Under the pieces are notes generated by a model. That model ran no database searches. It was not told where the DNA came from and worked only from the letters and a program-made list of their open reading frames with translations. 60,019 nt of DNA from Desulfuromonadaceae bacterium (GTDB lineage: Bacteria; Desulfobacterota; Desulfuromonadia; Desulfuromonadales; JAHYIW01): positions 1-60,019 of the forward strand of contig JAHYIW010000022.1 of assembly GCA_019429445.1 (NCBI GenBank), in the 5' to 3' direction. Of this stretch, positions 7,691 through 17,320 are shown one piece after another (position 1 is the first letter of the stretch; every line of letters starts with the position of its first letter). The position numbers and the translations under genes are program-made.

Positions 7691-8753
7691 TGTTGTCCTG
7701 AAAGGTGCGCAGAAACTGTTCCCCCAGCGCCCCGTCGTTGGCCGTCACCCGCACGCAGTAGTTGGGAGCGCTGCTCGTCTTGATCTGGTTGATCAGGTCG
7801 CGCGCCGCCAGCGCATGGATCTGCGTCGCACAAAAGACCAGAGTCTTCTGTTTCTGGTCGATATGCCCCATGAAGAGCTTCACCCGGTAAGCTTCGCGTT
7901 CCTTGATCTCGATGATCTTGTTGAAATCGGCCTCTTCGTAGAGCTTCCCCGGCTCCACCTCGCCATCAAGGACCCGATCGTCAGAAGTATAGATATAATC
8001 GTCCAGGGTGGTGGCGATCTGGTTGACCTTGAACGGCGTCAGGAAGCCGTCGTTGATCCCCTCCTTGAGCGAGTAGATATAGACCGGATCGCCAAAGTAG
8101 GCGTAGGTATCGGTGTTCCCCTTGCGCTTGGGGGTCGCGGTCAGGCCCAGCTGCACGGCGGGTGAGAAGTATTCCATGATGCCGCACCAGCTGCTCTCGT
8201 CATTCGCCCCGCCCCGGTGACATTCGTCGATGATGATGAAATCGAAGAAGTCCGGGGGGTAATCGCCAAAGCTGGGAGCCGGATTCCCCGCGGCGTCCTG
8301 TCCCGACATGAAGGTCTGGAAGATGGTGAAAAAGATACTGCCGTTCTTCGGCACGCGCCCCTTTTTGCGGATCTCATCGGGAGCGATCCGCACCAGGGCG
8401 TCTTCGGGAAAGGCGGAGAAGGCATTGAATGCCTGATCGGCGAGGATGTTGCGGTCGGCCAGACCGCGATCAACAAAGTTGATCAGATCGTCACCGGTCA
8501 GGGCGGTATCGTGATCAAAATCGCCATTCGCCTTCTTCGGTGCGGCCCACTGCGACCACTGGAACTGGCTGTCAATGATGAACCCATACGACTTGCCGAC
8601 CAGTTCAGCCTTCATGGCGCGCTCACGCTCAAGGTCATCCAGATATTTGAGAAACAGCATCCATGAGGACTGCTCGGTGTAGTCAAGTTCGGAAGAGCAG
8701 CCAGCTTCTTTCCAGAGAACGTCGTCGATATTTTTAAAGATTTGCTGAAATAT
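7668..8753 (-). pseudogene. HsdM N-terminus fused to HsdR helicase core (deletion remnant)
   Basis: The first ~97 residues after 8753 (FQQIFKNIDDVLWKEAG ... TGDDLINFVDR) are the N-terminal domain of a type I modification methylase HsdM. Near 8460 the frame runs directly into the HsdR helicase region (LADRNILADQ, then DEAD-like IIIDECH and LTATPKRK). One deletion has removed the rest of hsdM, hsdS and the HsdR nuclease/Walker A part. The ancestral start appears mutated: ATA at 8751-8753 sits the right distance after AAAGGAA. The frame is open upstream to 8849 without HsdM similarity. It ends in a frameshift near 7691. Confidence 0.85.
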
Positions 8754-8930
8754 TGGTTTCCTTTGGGAGTTATGGGGATAAATATCTAACTCCACGTTGC
8801 AAAACAAAAAAAGACACCCCGGCCCGATCGCCAAAATGCCTTCCATCATTTTTTAAAACATCTTTACCACCCAACCCTCTACTGCATCGCAAAAAGAACA
8901 TTGTTCATACCACAGTATCAACAAACATAA

Positions 8931-8967
8931 AAACAAAGGGCCAGGCAATCAGCCTAACCCTTTGTTT
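8931..8967 (-). terminator. rho-independent terminator of tRNA-Gly
   Basis: A 10-bp perfect stem AAACAAAGGG/CCCTTTGTTT with a 17-base loop, followed on the minus strand by a T-rich run. It lies just downstream of tRNA-Gly. The flanking A/T runs make it potentially bidirectional. Confidence 0.8.
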
Positions 8968-8971
8968 TTAC

Positions 8972-9046
<75 letters not shown>

Positions 9047-9075
9047 TCAAACCGGCGTGATTATAGGGTGGCCGC

Positions 9076-10410
9076 TCAATTAAAGTCAAACACTTTCTCC
9101 TGGTTCAGGACTAAAAATTCGGCGGCTGAATCTGCGTCATGTACAGATCCGAAAATTTCTGCTTCACGAAGTAAATTCAGTGCTTTACCTGTCTGTGGCC
9201 CGTCAATATCCGGAAATAATCGGCGCATATCATCGCCGTTCATGAGACTGTCAATATGTCCGTCGCGGGCCAGAGACAACCAGTCTGTGGCCACCTTTTC
9301 AAGCCCGTCAAGAACATCTCTGGACGGATTCAATAAAGATAACAGCAGCAGCGCCGAAGCGGGGTCACTGTCCAGACTGGCCGCCCAGAGAGCGCGTGCG
9401 CGGCAATTGTCCGCAACCTGTCGGCACGCATCACCATGGTCAGGCTTGAGGCGGGTCAACCGTGCCAGCAATTCACAGTTACGTCGGCTGAGGCGTAACC
9501 GCTCACTAAACCATCCGCTCTGGAGCGGAGTTCCTGCCCGATAAAAACAACACAGCTTTAAAAATGTCAATCGCTTAATGTCATCGTGAATACGTGCCCT
9601 CCCCAGGCTGGACAGGGTTGGACAAATGTCCGCAGATAATTGATCCACCTGGGCCTCGTATCGCTTCACGATGGCGGCACGTTCATCCCATTTACCCTGA
9701 TCATCAGCGGTGCCGAAGACCAGTCCATCAATCCCTGCCCGGCGCAGCTGATCAAGATAGTCACCACAGCGAACCGCCAGCAACTTCACAAGTTCATCGC
9801 GCAACCGTTCTCCAGGGGAGTATTTCAGATATTTCCCCGAGATGCACATTTGATCGAACGTCGCGTTGTCAATCGTCAACCGGTGTGTTGTCGCCAGACG
9901 AATACCACGCAGAACACGTACAGGATCATTTTCAAAGGCGCCGCGAGTACACATTCGTAACGCCGCCGCCCGTAGCGCCTCAAGCCCCCCTAAAGGATCA
10001 AGCAGTTCGTGATCCTCAGCCGTCACCTCCCACGCCATGGCATTCAATGTAAAATCACGGTCACGCAGATCGGCATGGATATCGGCCCCGCGCAACGGTG
10101 CAAAGTCGGCGGTGAAGCGTTCCCCCTCATGCCACCAGAGAACGCGATATTGCAACCGTTCCTCATCAAGCATAAAGCAACGTCCTGACAGCGCAGCTGC
10201 GAAAGCATGAGCAATCGCGGCAGGAGGAACGGATAAGGAAAAATCAAAATCGCCAGGAGGCTTGCCGAGGAACGCGTCGCGTAACGCTCCCCCGGCAAGC
10301 CACAATCTTGTCCCCGGCGGAACAACACGCTTCAGAACCGGGGTGAGCCCGATGGCGGACAGCAGACAAATCAGATCGGCTGGGACAAAGTTTTTTTCGG
10401 GGATTGCCAT
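9076..10410 (-). CDS. CCA-adding enzyme / poly(A) polymerase family nucleotidyltransferase
   Basis: A 444-residue class II tRNA nucleotidyltransferase-like protein. The head domain shows the nucleotidyl transfer signature LAGGALRD (38-45) plus DFDF (54-57), the RDRDFTLNAMAWE motif and the ENDPVRVLRGIRLA motif of the neck region. A helical C-terminal part follows. Members either add CCA to tRNAs or polyadenylate RNA; sequence alone does not separate the two here, although the length and C-terminal body favour a CCA-type or A-adding enzyme. Its direct neighbour on the same strand, tRNA-Gly, already encodes CCA. Confidence 0.85.
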   Translation of the reverse strand: MAIPEKNFVPADLICLLSAIGLTPVLKRVVPPGTRLWLAGGALRDAFLGKPPGDFDFSLSVPPAAIAHAFAAALSGRCFMLDEERLQYRVLWWHEGERFTADFAPLRGADIHADLRDRDFTLNAMAWEVTAEDHELLDPLGGLEALRAAALRMCTRGAFENDPVRVLRGIRLATTHRLTIDNATFDQMCISGKYLKYSPGERLRDELVKLLAVRCGDYLDQLRRAGIDGLVFGTADDQGKWDERAAIVKRYEAQVDQLSADICPTLSSLGRARIHDDIKRLTFLKLCCFYRAGTPLQSGWFSERLRLSRRNCELLARLTRLKPDHGDACRQVADNCRARALWAASLDSDPASALLLLSLLNPSRDVLDGLEKVATDWLSLARDGHIDSLMNGDDMRRLFPDIDGPQTGKALNLLREAEIFGSVHDADSAAEFLVLNQEKVFDFN

Positions 10411-10464
10411 ATGCGCAACTTTACATCATCGCGGTGAAGATTAAAACCCGGATCGTACAGCTGC

Positions 10465-10499
10465 AAAAAAGGCCCGCCAGGAGAAATATCTGGCGAGCC
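10465..10499 (-). terminator. rho-independent terminator after the aminotransferase
   Basis: Stem GGCTCGCCAG/CTGGCGGGCC on the minus strand with a 9-base loop, followed by a run of six T. It lies 25 bases downstream of the aminotransferase stop. Confidence 0.85.
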
Positions 10500-10523
10500 A
10501 TTTTCTTGCCGACATGGGAGAAA

Positions 10524-11828
10524 TCAGCTTAAATCACGTGCTGCCTGACAGATAATGTCAAACAACTCCTGAATATCTTCTTCGGGAATGCAGGAAAAAG
10601 CAACCCGCAAGTCTGTTTTACCGATCGAAATTGTACCGACGCCATATTTATCGAGCAGATGAATACGCAATTTTTCTGCATCAACGTTTTTGAGTTTCAG
10701 GCACATGAAATAACCGGAGTTAAACGGATAGTAACTCCACACATCGTCATACGAGCCCGCTTCAAGAACTTCCTTAACCTTGTTCGCGCGCCCCTTCATC
10801 ACCAGATATTTTTCTTTCTTCTGGGCAAGAAAATCAGGGGATTTCAACGCTTCGACGACAAAGGTTTGAGAGGGATGCGGGCAATTCGATATTTTCGCCC
10901 GGATAACCCCCATCGTCTTCTTTTCCAGCGCTGTCAGGACATCCGGGTTTGCCTTCTGATTGCCGTCGGCAAAGGTGATAAAGCCGGTCCGAAATCCCCA
11001 GACATACTCTTCCTTGGTCGCGCCGTCGAGCTTGATCGCCAAAATACGCGGGTGAAGATTGGCAAGTTTACCGAACAGCGATTCAACCATCGAATCTTCA
11101 TAGAAAAGACCAAAATAGGCATCATCGGTCACCGCAACCAGATTACAACCCCCTTCAGCAGCCTCCAGCATTGCGGCAACAATCTCTTTGCCTTCTGCAA
11201 CGGTCGGCGTATAACCGCTCGGATTATTGGGGAAATTAAGAATGATGACGGCTTTTCCTTTTTCCGCAGCCGTCGCTTGCAATTGAGCACGGAATGCCGC
11301 AACATCGTAACCGCCCGAAGCGGTAAAGGTGTTGTGTTTTTTGATCACACCACCGTTACAGGTACCAAAAGTCAGGTTGTAGTTACCCCACAGCATGTCA
11401 GGGACGATGACATGATCGTCCTGACCGACGAACATATCTCCCACAATCGACAACCCGTGAGTCAACGCATTGGTCACAATCGGGTTACTGAAGTGCTTCC
11501 CCTGCTGACTCGGATTTTCCAGCAACATCTTCTCAATCCACAAGGCTCGCAAATCAGCACGACCGGCGGGCGGCGCATAGGGGAAGATATCCTTCGGGTC
11601 AAAGGCGGACAATTTTTTGTGGATACAGGGCAAATACATCGGTCCGCCATTCTCCGTGGCAATCCCGATGGTGGCATTAAATTTATGCGCCTTATCCTTG
11701 GCCTCAGCCGATTGCGTTAAAATCCCCTTGGGGAAGAACAGGTTTTTTCCCAGATCTGACAACATGTCGAGAACATAGGGGTTGCTTTGTTGCAACATTG
11801 CATTCAGTTCGGCGGCCAACGGATTCAT
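10524..11828 (-). CDS. PLP-dependent class I/II aminotransferase
   Basis: A 434-residue fold type I aminotransferase. Recognisable parts are the NFPNNPSGYTP loop, the DDAYFGLFY substrate/PLP region, the Schiff-base lysine in DGATKEEYVWGFR, and the C-terminal arginine region (LRVAFSCIPEED). The lysine context differs from the usual SxxK of aspartate aminotransferases, so the substrate is uncertain; it resembles a Geobacter-type family without an assigned reaction. AAGGAG lies before ATG 11828. It has its own terminator and no operon partner. Confidence 0.8.
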   Translation of the reverse strand: MNPLAAELNAMLQQSNPYVLDMLSDLGKNLFFPKGILTQSAEAKDKAHKFNATIGIATENGGPMYLPCIHKKLSAFDPKDIFPYAPPAGRADLRALWIEKMLLENPSQQGKHFSNPIVTNALTHGLSIVGDMFVGQDDHVIVPDMLWGNYNLTFGTCNGGVIKKHNTFTASGGYDVAAFRAQLQATAAEKGKAVIILNFPNNPSGYTPTVAEGKEIVAAMLEAAEGGCNLVAVTDDAYFGLFYEDSMVESLFGKLANLHPRILAIKLDGATKEEYVWGFRTGFITFADGNQKANPDVLTALEKKTMGVIRAKISNCPHPSQTFVVEALKSPDFLAQKKEKYLVMKGRANKVKEVLEAGSYDDVWSYYPFNSGYFMCLKLKNVDAEKLRIHLLDKYGVGTISIGKTDLRVAFSCIPEEDIQELFDIICQAARDLS

Positions 11829-12030
11829 GACATACTCCTTGGATAGGTTTGTGACGGGCTTAGCGTATTTAAGCGTGGGTATTTATGCAGGATTGGAGTG
11901 CTCTTGTCAATCTGATTCTCGAAAAATCCGGTCATCGTTAACGACCTAGTACGGTCCTGACAACGGTACTTGTGGCCTGCGTTTACGCGTGATAGATTAC
12001 CCGCAAAATGCTATCAAAAGGCGCCAGCAG

Positions 12031-12924
12031 ATGATTTTTATTGACATCGTACTTCCGGTTTTCCTGATTATTCTGACCGGTTTTCTCCTCGCAAAATTCG
12101 GTTCATTCGACATGCGGACACTGGCCGACATAGCGCTACTGATTTTTACCCCGGCGCTGGTCTTCACGGCACTCCTTAAAACTCCCGGCACCCTCACCAT
12201 GAGCCATCAGCTGGTGCCGTTCATGATCATCTACACGTTAACCATGTGGACTCTGGCGGTGGTCTGTGGACGCAGCTGCGGTCTGGGGAACGATGATCGC
12301 CGGGCACTGATCCTCAGCACCGCGATGATGAATGTCGGCAATTTCGGATTGCCGCTGGCCTGGTTCGCCTTTGGTGAAAAGGGTCTGAATATATCGATCC
12401 TGACGTTTGTCCTGTTCAATCTGCCGCTGGGAACGCTGGCCATCTATATTGCCCAGGGAGGAAAGGGCGACTGGCGAACATCGTTGCTCAACATCACTAA
12501 AATACCGATTTTTCATGCCGTGTTGCTGGCTTTGCTCTGTATAAAAATGGAATTAATGCCACCAGCATATATCTTGCGCCCACTGGAGTTGCTGGGACAA
12601 CCGGCCATTCCGTTGATGCTCATTCTGCTCGGCATGCAGCTCGCGAAAACAAATCCGCGTGTCAATTGCAGATTTCTGTCACTCGCGGTGGTGCTGAGAC
12701 TTTGTCTGGCCCCGTTGCTGGCCTGGGGGTTGACCGGACTGCTTGATATTACCGGCATCGCGCGTGCAGTGGTTATCCTCCAGACGAGTACCCCCTCAGC
12801 AGTACTCCCCCTGCTCTATTCAATCCGCTTTAATACCCGCCCCGACCTGGTCGCCGGTGCGATTTTCATCACCACCCTGCTGAGTTCAGTTACCCTGACG
12901 TTCATTCTGTATCTGTTGCAGTGA
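12031..12924 (+). CDS. AEC family transporter (auxin efflux carrier-like permease)
   Basis: About 297 residues, almost entirely hydrophobic, arranged as two sets of helices typical of the AEC/bile-acid-like transporters. It opens with IVLPVFLIILTGFLL and has the internal NVGNFGLPLA motif and the QTSTPSAVLPLLYS motif, both characteristic. Members export organic acids or similar anions; substrate unknown here. The frame is open from GTG 11989, but the hydrophobic family start fits ATG 12031, with no strong ribosome site at either. It converges on the ZIP gene. Confidence 0.82.
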   Translation: MIFIDIVLPVFLIILTGFLLAKFGSFDMRTLADIALLIFTPALVFTALLKTPGTLTMSHQLVPFMIIYTLTMWTLAVVCGRSCGLGNDDRRALILSTAMMNVGNFGLPLAWFAFGEKGLNISILTFVLFNLPLGTLAIYIAQGGKGDWRTSLLNITKIPIFHAVLLALLCIKMELMPPAYILRPLELLGQPAIPLMLILLGMQLAKTNPRVNCRFLSLAVVLRLCLAPLLAWGLTGLLDITGIARAVVILQTSTPSAVLPLLYSIRFNTRPDLVAGAIFITTLLSSVTLTFILYLLQ

Positions 12925-12947
12925 GTATTTGCGGCAACAGCAGTTAT

Positions 12948-13787
12948 TCACCCCAGCGCAACATCAAGCACCATCATCACGGTGAAACCAACCATCGTCG
13001 CTATCGTGACGATATCAATATGCTTGTAATTCCGCTGTGATTCAGGGATAAGTTCCTCGACCACCACGAAGATCATCGCTCCGGCGGCAAAGCACAGGGC
13101 ATAGGGCAGGATATGCAGCATATTCAGCACAAAGTATGCGCCGGCAACCCCGGCAAGTGGCTCAACAATTCCGGACGCCTGCCCCATCAGGAAACTCTTT
13201 CCGGCACTCATCCCCTCCCTTTTCAGCGGCATCGACACCGCCGTACCTTCCGGGAAATTCTGAATTCCGATCCCGATCGCCAGTGCGATTGCGCCACCGA
13301 TAGTGGCAGATGGAAGCCCGGCAGCAACGGCACCAAACGCGACACCGACGGCGAGACCTTCAGGAATATTATGCAAGGTGATGGCGAGAACCAGTAAGGT
13401 GCTGCGTTGCCATGAAGTTTTGATCCCTTCCGTCTTGTCGCGGCTCAAACCAGGATGGAGGTGAGGAAGAAGCCTGTCGGTCAGACGCATGAAGAGCCCA
13501 CCCCCCATAAATCCAATGGCAGCGGTCAACCACGGTGTGTCACCCAACTGTTCTGCCATCTCGATTCCAGGAGCAAGAAGTGACCAGAAACTTGCAGCGA
13601 TCATGACGCCGGCGGCAAATCCGAGCATGGAATCCATCAGTTTCTGATTTACGGTGCGGGCGAAAAACACCAGTGAAGCACCGGCAGCAGTGACACCCCA
13701 AGTAAAAAGGGTGGCAATGAAGGCTTGGGTGACAGGATCAAGTTGAAGGAAAAAATCAAACATTGGGAATGTCCTTACTGTGATCAA
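12948..13787 (-). CDS. ZIP family divalent metal transporter
   Basis: A 279-residue inner-membrane permease for Zn2+ or another divalent metal, GufA/ZupT-like. Helix IV and V metal motifs are intact: [14 protein letters not shown] and [14 protein letters not shown] histidine-containing loop ([10 protein letters not shown]) precedes them. Uptake and zinc preference are inferred from the family. It follows lrgB on the same strand at a 32-base gap. Start could also be the internal ATG a few codons in ([10 protein letters not shown]). Confidence 0.88.
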   Translation of the reverse strand: MITVRTFPMFDFFLQLDPVTQAFIATLFTWGVTAAGASLVFFARTVNQKLMDSMLGFAAGVMIAASFWSLLAPGIEMAEQLGDTPWLTAAIGFMGGGLFMRLTDRLLPHLHPGLSRDKTEGIKTSWQRSTLLVLAITLHNIPEGLAVGVAFGAVAAGLPSATIGGAIALAIGIGIQNFPEGTAVSMPLKREGMSAGKSFLMGQASGIVEPLAGVAGAYFVLNMLHILPYALCFAAGAMIFVVVEELIPESQRNYKHIDIVTIATMVGFTVMMVLDVALG

Positions 13788-13819
13788 CCGACCTGGACAT
13801 CACGGAAGAGATGCCTCTT

Positions 13820-14524
13820 TCACCAAAACAATACAAACATCAGCGGCAGCAAAAACGCTGTCACCATACCATTCAATCCAATCGACAGGCCAGCCACTGC
13901 GCCGCCCAGACGATCAATCTCCAGCATCCGTGCTGTCCCGATGCCATGTGCCGCCGTCCCGACCGCAAGACCGACGGCAGCGTTATTTTTAATTCCGATC
14001 AAACGACAAAATTCCGGCCCGCAGATAGCACCGAGACACCCTGCCATAACGACCAGCGCAGCGGTCAGTTCGACGATGCCACCAATCTGTTCTGTAATCC
14101 CGATAGCAATCGGTGTGGTAACCGACTTCGGGGCGAGGGAGAGGATCACATTCTTACTCCCGCCGAGCAACCACGCCGTCCCGGAAGCGGATACTATGGA
14201 GACCACCGCGCCAACCACCACACCGATCAAAATCGGTTTTTTCCGCGCCAAAATCTCTGTTCGACGCTGATAAAGGGGGACCGCCAGCGCCACTACCGTT
14301 GGGCCGAGGAGGAAGAGAATATACTTGCCGCCGACCGCATAGGCATCGTAAGGAATATCGCAAACGATCAGCAATGTAATAATCAGACCGATCGACCAGG
14401 CCACCGGATTAAACCAGATACTGCCAGTCTTCCGGTGAATCCGCTGGGTCAGTTCAAAAATCACCAACGTCAGCCCAATCCCGAAAAGCGGCGTGTTCAA
14501 CAGATCACTCCCCATCGTCATCAT
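13820..14524 (-). CDS. lrgB: LrgB/CidB family membrane protein
   Basis: About 234 residues with ten or so hydrophobic segments and the LrgB motifs SVTTPIAIGITEQIGG and GTAAHGIGTARMLE. LrgB acts with LrgA; proposed roles are control of murein hydrolases/cell lysis or export of small organic acids such as pyruvate or glycolate. The open frame extends to 14635, but that extension runs antiparallel to membrane topology and covers lrgA. The ATG cluster at 14515-14524 behind AGGGGG is the likely start and overlaps the end of lrgA, indicating coupling. Confidence 0.85.
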   Translation of the reverse strand: MMTMGSDLLNTPLFGIGLTLVIFELTQRIHRKTGSIWFNPVAWSIGLIITLLIVCDIPYDAYAVGGKYILFLLGPTVVALAVPLYQRRTEILARKKPILIGVVVGAVVSIVSASGTAWLLGGSKNVILSLAPKSVTTPIAIGITEQIGGIVELTAALVVMAGCLGAICGPEFCRLIGIKNNAAVGLAVGTAAHGIGTARMLEIDRLGGAVAGLSIGLNGMVTAFLLPLMFVLFW

Positions 14525-14870
14525 CCCCCTGGCACTGTAATCGGTCCAGAAGTTGAGCTGTCCAGCCGGTAGCCGCCATGACGGCAAAGCTGCTGACAAA
14601 AAAGGCAACCACGATCGGCAACCACTCGCGACCAATCAGATCAAAATAAAGCATCACCCCGACCCCGGCCGGGATAAAGAAAAGCGCCATGTGTGACAGC
14701 AGCAGTTCTGCGGCCTCGCTAACGTCAGCAAAACTGACCCAACCGCGCCCCAACGCGACAAGTAACAGTGCCATACCAATAACGTTTCCCGGCACCGGAA
14801 CACGCAATGAACGTGACAAGACTTCCCCGAGAAACTGAAAAAGTAACAAGATTGCAAATCCGCGTACCAT
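14505..14870 (-). CDS. lrgA: LrgA/CidA family holin-like protein
   Basis: A 121-residue protein with four predicted helices and the family's RVPVPGNVIGMALL and LLLSHMALFFIPAGVGVM motifs. It forms a pair with lrgB (overlapping). Holin-like function is established for Staphylococcus relatives and disputed elsewhere, so I only claim the family. The acidic tail (DDDDGE) covers the lrgB start. Confidence 0.87.
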   Translation of the reverse strand: MVRGFAILLLFQFLGEVLSRSLRVPVPGNVIGMALLLVALGRGWVSFADVSEAAELLLSHMALFFIPAGVGVMLYFDLIGREWLPIVVAFFVSSFAVMAATGWTAQLLDRLQCQGDDDDGE

Positions 14871-14902
14871 GACACAAAGTTCCTTAGATGATGCGCCCGA
14901 TA

Positions 14903-15694
14903 TCAGTCAAGTTCTGCCTTCAAACCGGCGACGACGGCTGTGACTTCAGCACAAATATCTTTTGCGTCAGGCGATCTCTCCAAGGCCAGAAATTCCTGAA
15001 AATAGTTGAGTGCCTCCTCCGTCCGTTCTTCATCCAGGCAGATATTCCCCAACGTCAGCCAGGCGTACGTCAGCCCCGGATCAAGGCGCACCGCAGCAAG
15101 ACCTTCCTCCTCGGCGACCGCGTAATCCTCCAGGTCATAATGCAGTTCGCACAGACCGAAGTGCGCCTGTGCATCATCCGGGTCAAGGGCGAGAACTTTA
15201 CGGTATTGGGCAAGCGCTTGTTCATTGTGCCCCAGACCGTAATAAATATCCCCGAGAGAATTAAGGGCAAAGGCCGAAACAGGATCGATCTGCAACGCCT
15301 TGTGATAGTCCTCCAGTGCCTGTTCAGCATTTCCGTGACTGGAGTGAACCAGTCCGATACTAACCCAGGCATCGGCCTGCTGTGGATCGATTTTCAGAAT
15401 GTCCTGATAGGTTGACAGCGCCGCATCGAACTGATGCGTCGCAAAGTAACAATCGCCCAGTGCGTAGCGTGCATCGACATTCTCCGCATCCAGCTCCAGT
15501 CCTTTGTTAAACTCGGTAATTGCCGCAGCATCCTCCCCCTGTTCGGAAAGTGCCTCGCCCAGCAGCAGGTGAGCCTCAGCGGAGCCAGCGTTCAGCTTGA
15601 CTGCCTTGCGTAACAGATCGACAGCTTTACCAAATTCACCAGACTCCAGAGCTTCGCGCCCACGTTCAATATTTGCATCAAACTCGCTCATCAA
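14903..15694 (-). CDS. tetratricopeptide repeat protein
   Basis: A 263-residue soluble protein made of about seven consecutive TPR units, each about 34 residues with the W/L-G-Y-A-P spacing (AHLLLGEALSEQG, ARYALGDCYFATH, AWVSIGLVHSSHG, ALNSLGDIYYGLG, AHFGLCELHYDLE). No signal peptide or enzymatic domain. A protein-protein scaffold role is inferred. It overlaps the DUF512 radical SAM gene by 4 bases and is followed by lrgA. Confidence 0.85.
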   Translation of the reverse strand: MMSEFDANIERGREALESGEFGKAVDLLRKAVKLNAGSAEAHLLLGEALSEQGEDAAAITEFNKGLELDAENVDARYALGDCYFATHQFDAALSTYQDILKIDPQQADAWVSIGLVHSSHGNAEQALEDYHKALQIDPVSAFALNSLGDIYYGLGHNEQALAQYRKVLALDPDDAQAHFGLCELHYDLEDYAVAEEEGLAAVRLDPGLTYAWLTLGNICLDEERTEEALNYFQEFLALERSPDAKDICAEVTAVVAGLKAELD

Positions 15695-17004
15695 TTTTTC
15701 TCCTTATGATTCATTTCTTCGGACAATGTTTCCAGTGCGGCCAGGATTCCCCAGGGGCTGGGCTCAACCCTGATGACCGGTGTTTTGATTTGTACCGCCA
15801 GATCAGTCAGGGTCACATCATCAAGCAGCGTGTCATCACCATCCCGACAGATAACGGCGGGAACCAGTAACGCAACGCCAAGGTCATACCCCTTGAGCTG
15901 GGCCATGATATCCCCCCCGGTCAAGAGCCCGGATACCGTAATGCCGCCGCCGAAAAAATCATTACGGATCGGCACAACCTGAATTTTAACGCCGGTTTTT
16001 ACTGATAATTGAGCGCAAAAACGTTTGACATCAGTCGCCGCTGACTCCCCGCTAATGACGGTGACCGGTCCACCGGGCAGCGCTATGGCCTGTTCCAGAA
16101 CAGCTTCAGCATCGGCACGAAAGAGAGGTAGCAGCCCCACCCCGTTTTCCAGCTGCGGCAGTTCCTCATAATCGTCAAGCGGTGGAAATTCATGCCCGGC
16201 AAGCAAATAGAGTTCATCGGCCGCAAAGACGAAACGTCCCCCCGCTTCATGCAGGAATACGTGCTGCCAGGCTTCCACCGTTTGCAACACCTGTTCCGCA
16301 TCAGCGGTGGCCAACATCCGCAGCGCGGGCAATCCGGATCGATATCCGGTCATCCCGAGAGGAACTACCGCCAGGCTGAGAACTCCCGGTCGCAGCGTCG
16401 CCAATGCCTTGATTGTCTCCGCCAGCACTTCACCGTCATTAATGCCGGGGCACAGAACAATCTGGGTGTGAAGTTCAATCCCCGCAGCGACCAGTCGCTG
16501 GAGCAGCGGCAAAATCGGTTCCTGAGTTTTACCCAGCAGATGACTACGCAGCTGATCATCTACCGCATGAACAGACACATAAAGAGGTGACAAGCGCTGT
16601 GCAATAATTCGTTTAACAGCGTCTTCATCCAGATTACTCAGGGTAATATAGGAACCATAAAGATAGGAAAAACGATAGTCCTCATCCTTTACATAGAGCG
16701 AACGGCGCATGCCTCGCGGCAATTGATGAACAAAACAAAAGATACAATTGTTGCCGCACTGTTGCGGCGACAGATGCTCAAAGTGCAGACCGAGGGGCAT
16801 TCCGGCATCTTTTTCCAGCTCCTGAACCCACACCTCCCCGCTCGGCTTGCGCACCTCCAGGGTTAATTCTTCCCGCGTTTCGTAGAGCAGATAATCGAGC
16901 AGATCGGCAATTTCCTGATTATTGATATACAGCAGCTGGTCGCCGGCTTCGAGTTCAAGCTCAGCGGCAATACTCTCATCATCGACAGAAACAATCGGCA
17001 GCAA
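15691..17004 (-). CDS. DUF512 radical SAM protein with N-terminal PDZ-like domain
   Basis: About 437 residues. The N-terminus (IVSVDDESIAAELELEAGDQLLYIN) is PDZ-like. It is followed by a radical SAM cluster motif CGNNCIFCF and the RFSYLYGSYITLSN segment of the DUF512 (cyanobacterial-type FeS oxidoreductase-like) family; the C-terminal part is the DUF512 domain. No reaction is assigned to the family. The frame is open to 17043, but that ATG sits inside the hfq terminator. TTG at 17004 with GGAGG six bases upstream is the better start. Coupled to the TPR gene. Confidence 0.83.
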   Translation of the reverse strand: MLPIVSVDDESIAAELELEAGDQLLYINNQEIADLLDYLLYETREELTLEVRKPSGEVWVQELEKDAGMPLGLHFEHLSPQQCGNNCIFCFVHQLPRGMRRSLYVKDEDYRFSYLYGSYITLSNLDEDAVKRIIAQRLSPLYVSVHAVDDQLRSHLLGKTQEPILPLLQRLVAAGIELHTQIVLCPGINDGEVLAETIKALATLRPGVLSLAVVPLGMTGYRSGLPALRMLATADAEQVLQTVEAWQHVFLHEAGGRFVFAADELYLLAGHEFPPLDDYEELPQLENGVGLLPLFRADAEAVLEQAIALPGGPVTVISGESAATDVKRFCAQLSVKTGVKIQVVPIRNDFFGGGITVSGLLTGGDIMAQLKGYDLGVALLVPAVICRDGDDTLLDDVTLTDLAVQIKTPVIRVEPSPWGILAALETLSEEMNHKEKN

Positions 17005-17017
17005 AAGCGACCTCCGG

Positions 17018-17060
17018 AAAAAACAAAAGTCCCCGCACGACATTGGGCGTCGACGGGGAC
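17018..17060 (-). terminator. rho-independent terminator after hfq
   Basis: On the minus strand GTCCCCGTCGAC pairs with GTCGTGCGGGGAC (one small bulge), followed by TTTTGTTTTTT. It ends the miaA-hfq transcript immediately before the DUF512 gene. Confidence 0.85.
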
Positions 17061-17086
17061 CCTTTGGCCATTATAACAGATAACGT

Positions 17087-17320
17087 CTAGTCCCGACCAC
17101 CGTGGAGCCGAAACTGTCCGTCCGCAGAGGTAATGGCGGTAATAGCATGCTTGTAGAGCAAAATATCCCCACCACTCTCGACAAGAACACAGAAACTGTC
17201 GAACGATTTAATAAAACCTTCAAGCTTGTCACCCGACATCAATGCAATACTGACGGTGACGTGTTCTTTACGCGCCTGGTTAAGAAACTGATCCTGAATA
17301 TTAAACGGTGTCTTGGCCAT
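17087..17320 (-). CDS. hfq: RNA chaperone Hfq
   Basis: A 77-residue Sm-like protein that pairs small RNAs with mRNAs. Sm1 (VTVSIALMSGDKLEGFIKSFD) and Sm2 (LLYKHAITAI) are intact, and the N-terminus NIQDQFLNQARK is canonical. The frame extends to 17353, but ATG 17320 with AAGGAG six bases upstream gives the conserved N-terminus (MAKTPFNIQDQFLN). It overlaps the end of miaA by 20 bases, the common miaA-hfq arrangement. Confidence 0.95.
   Translation of the reverse strand: MAKTPFNIQDQFLNQARKEHVTVSIALMSGDKLEGFIKSFDSFCVLVESGGDILLYKHAITAITSADGQFRLHGGRD

Noticed and set aside
6835-7701. 288-codon open frame on the plus strand across the hsdR remnant
   Set aside because: Antisense to recognisable HsdR sequence; Asp/Ala/Gly bias is the shadow of the Cys-rich repeat.
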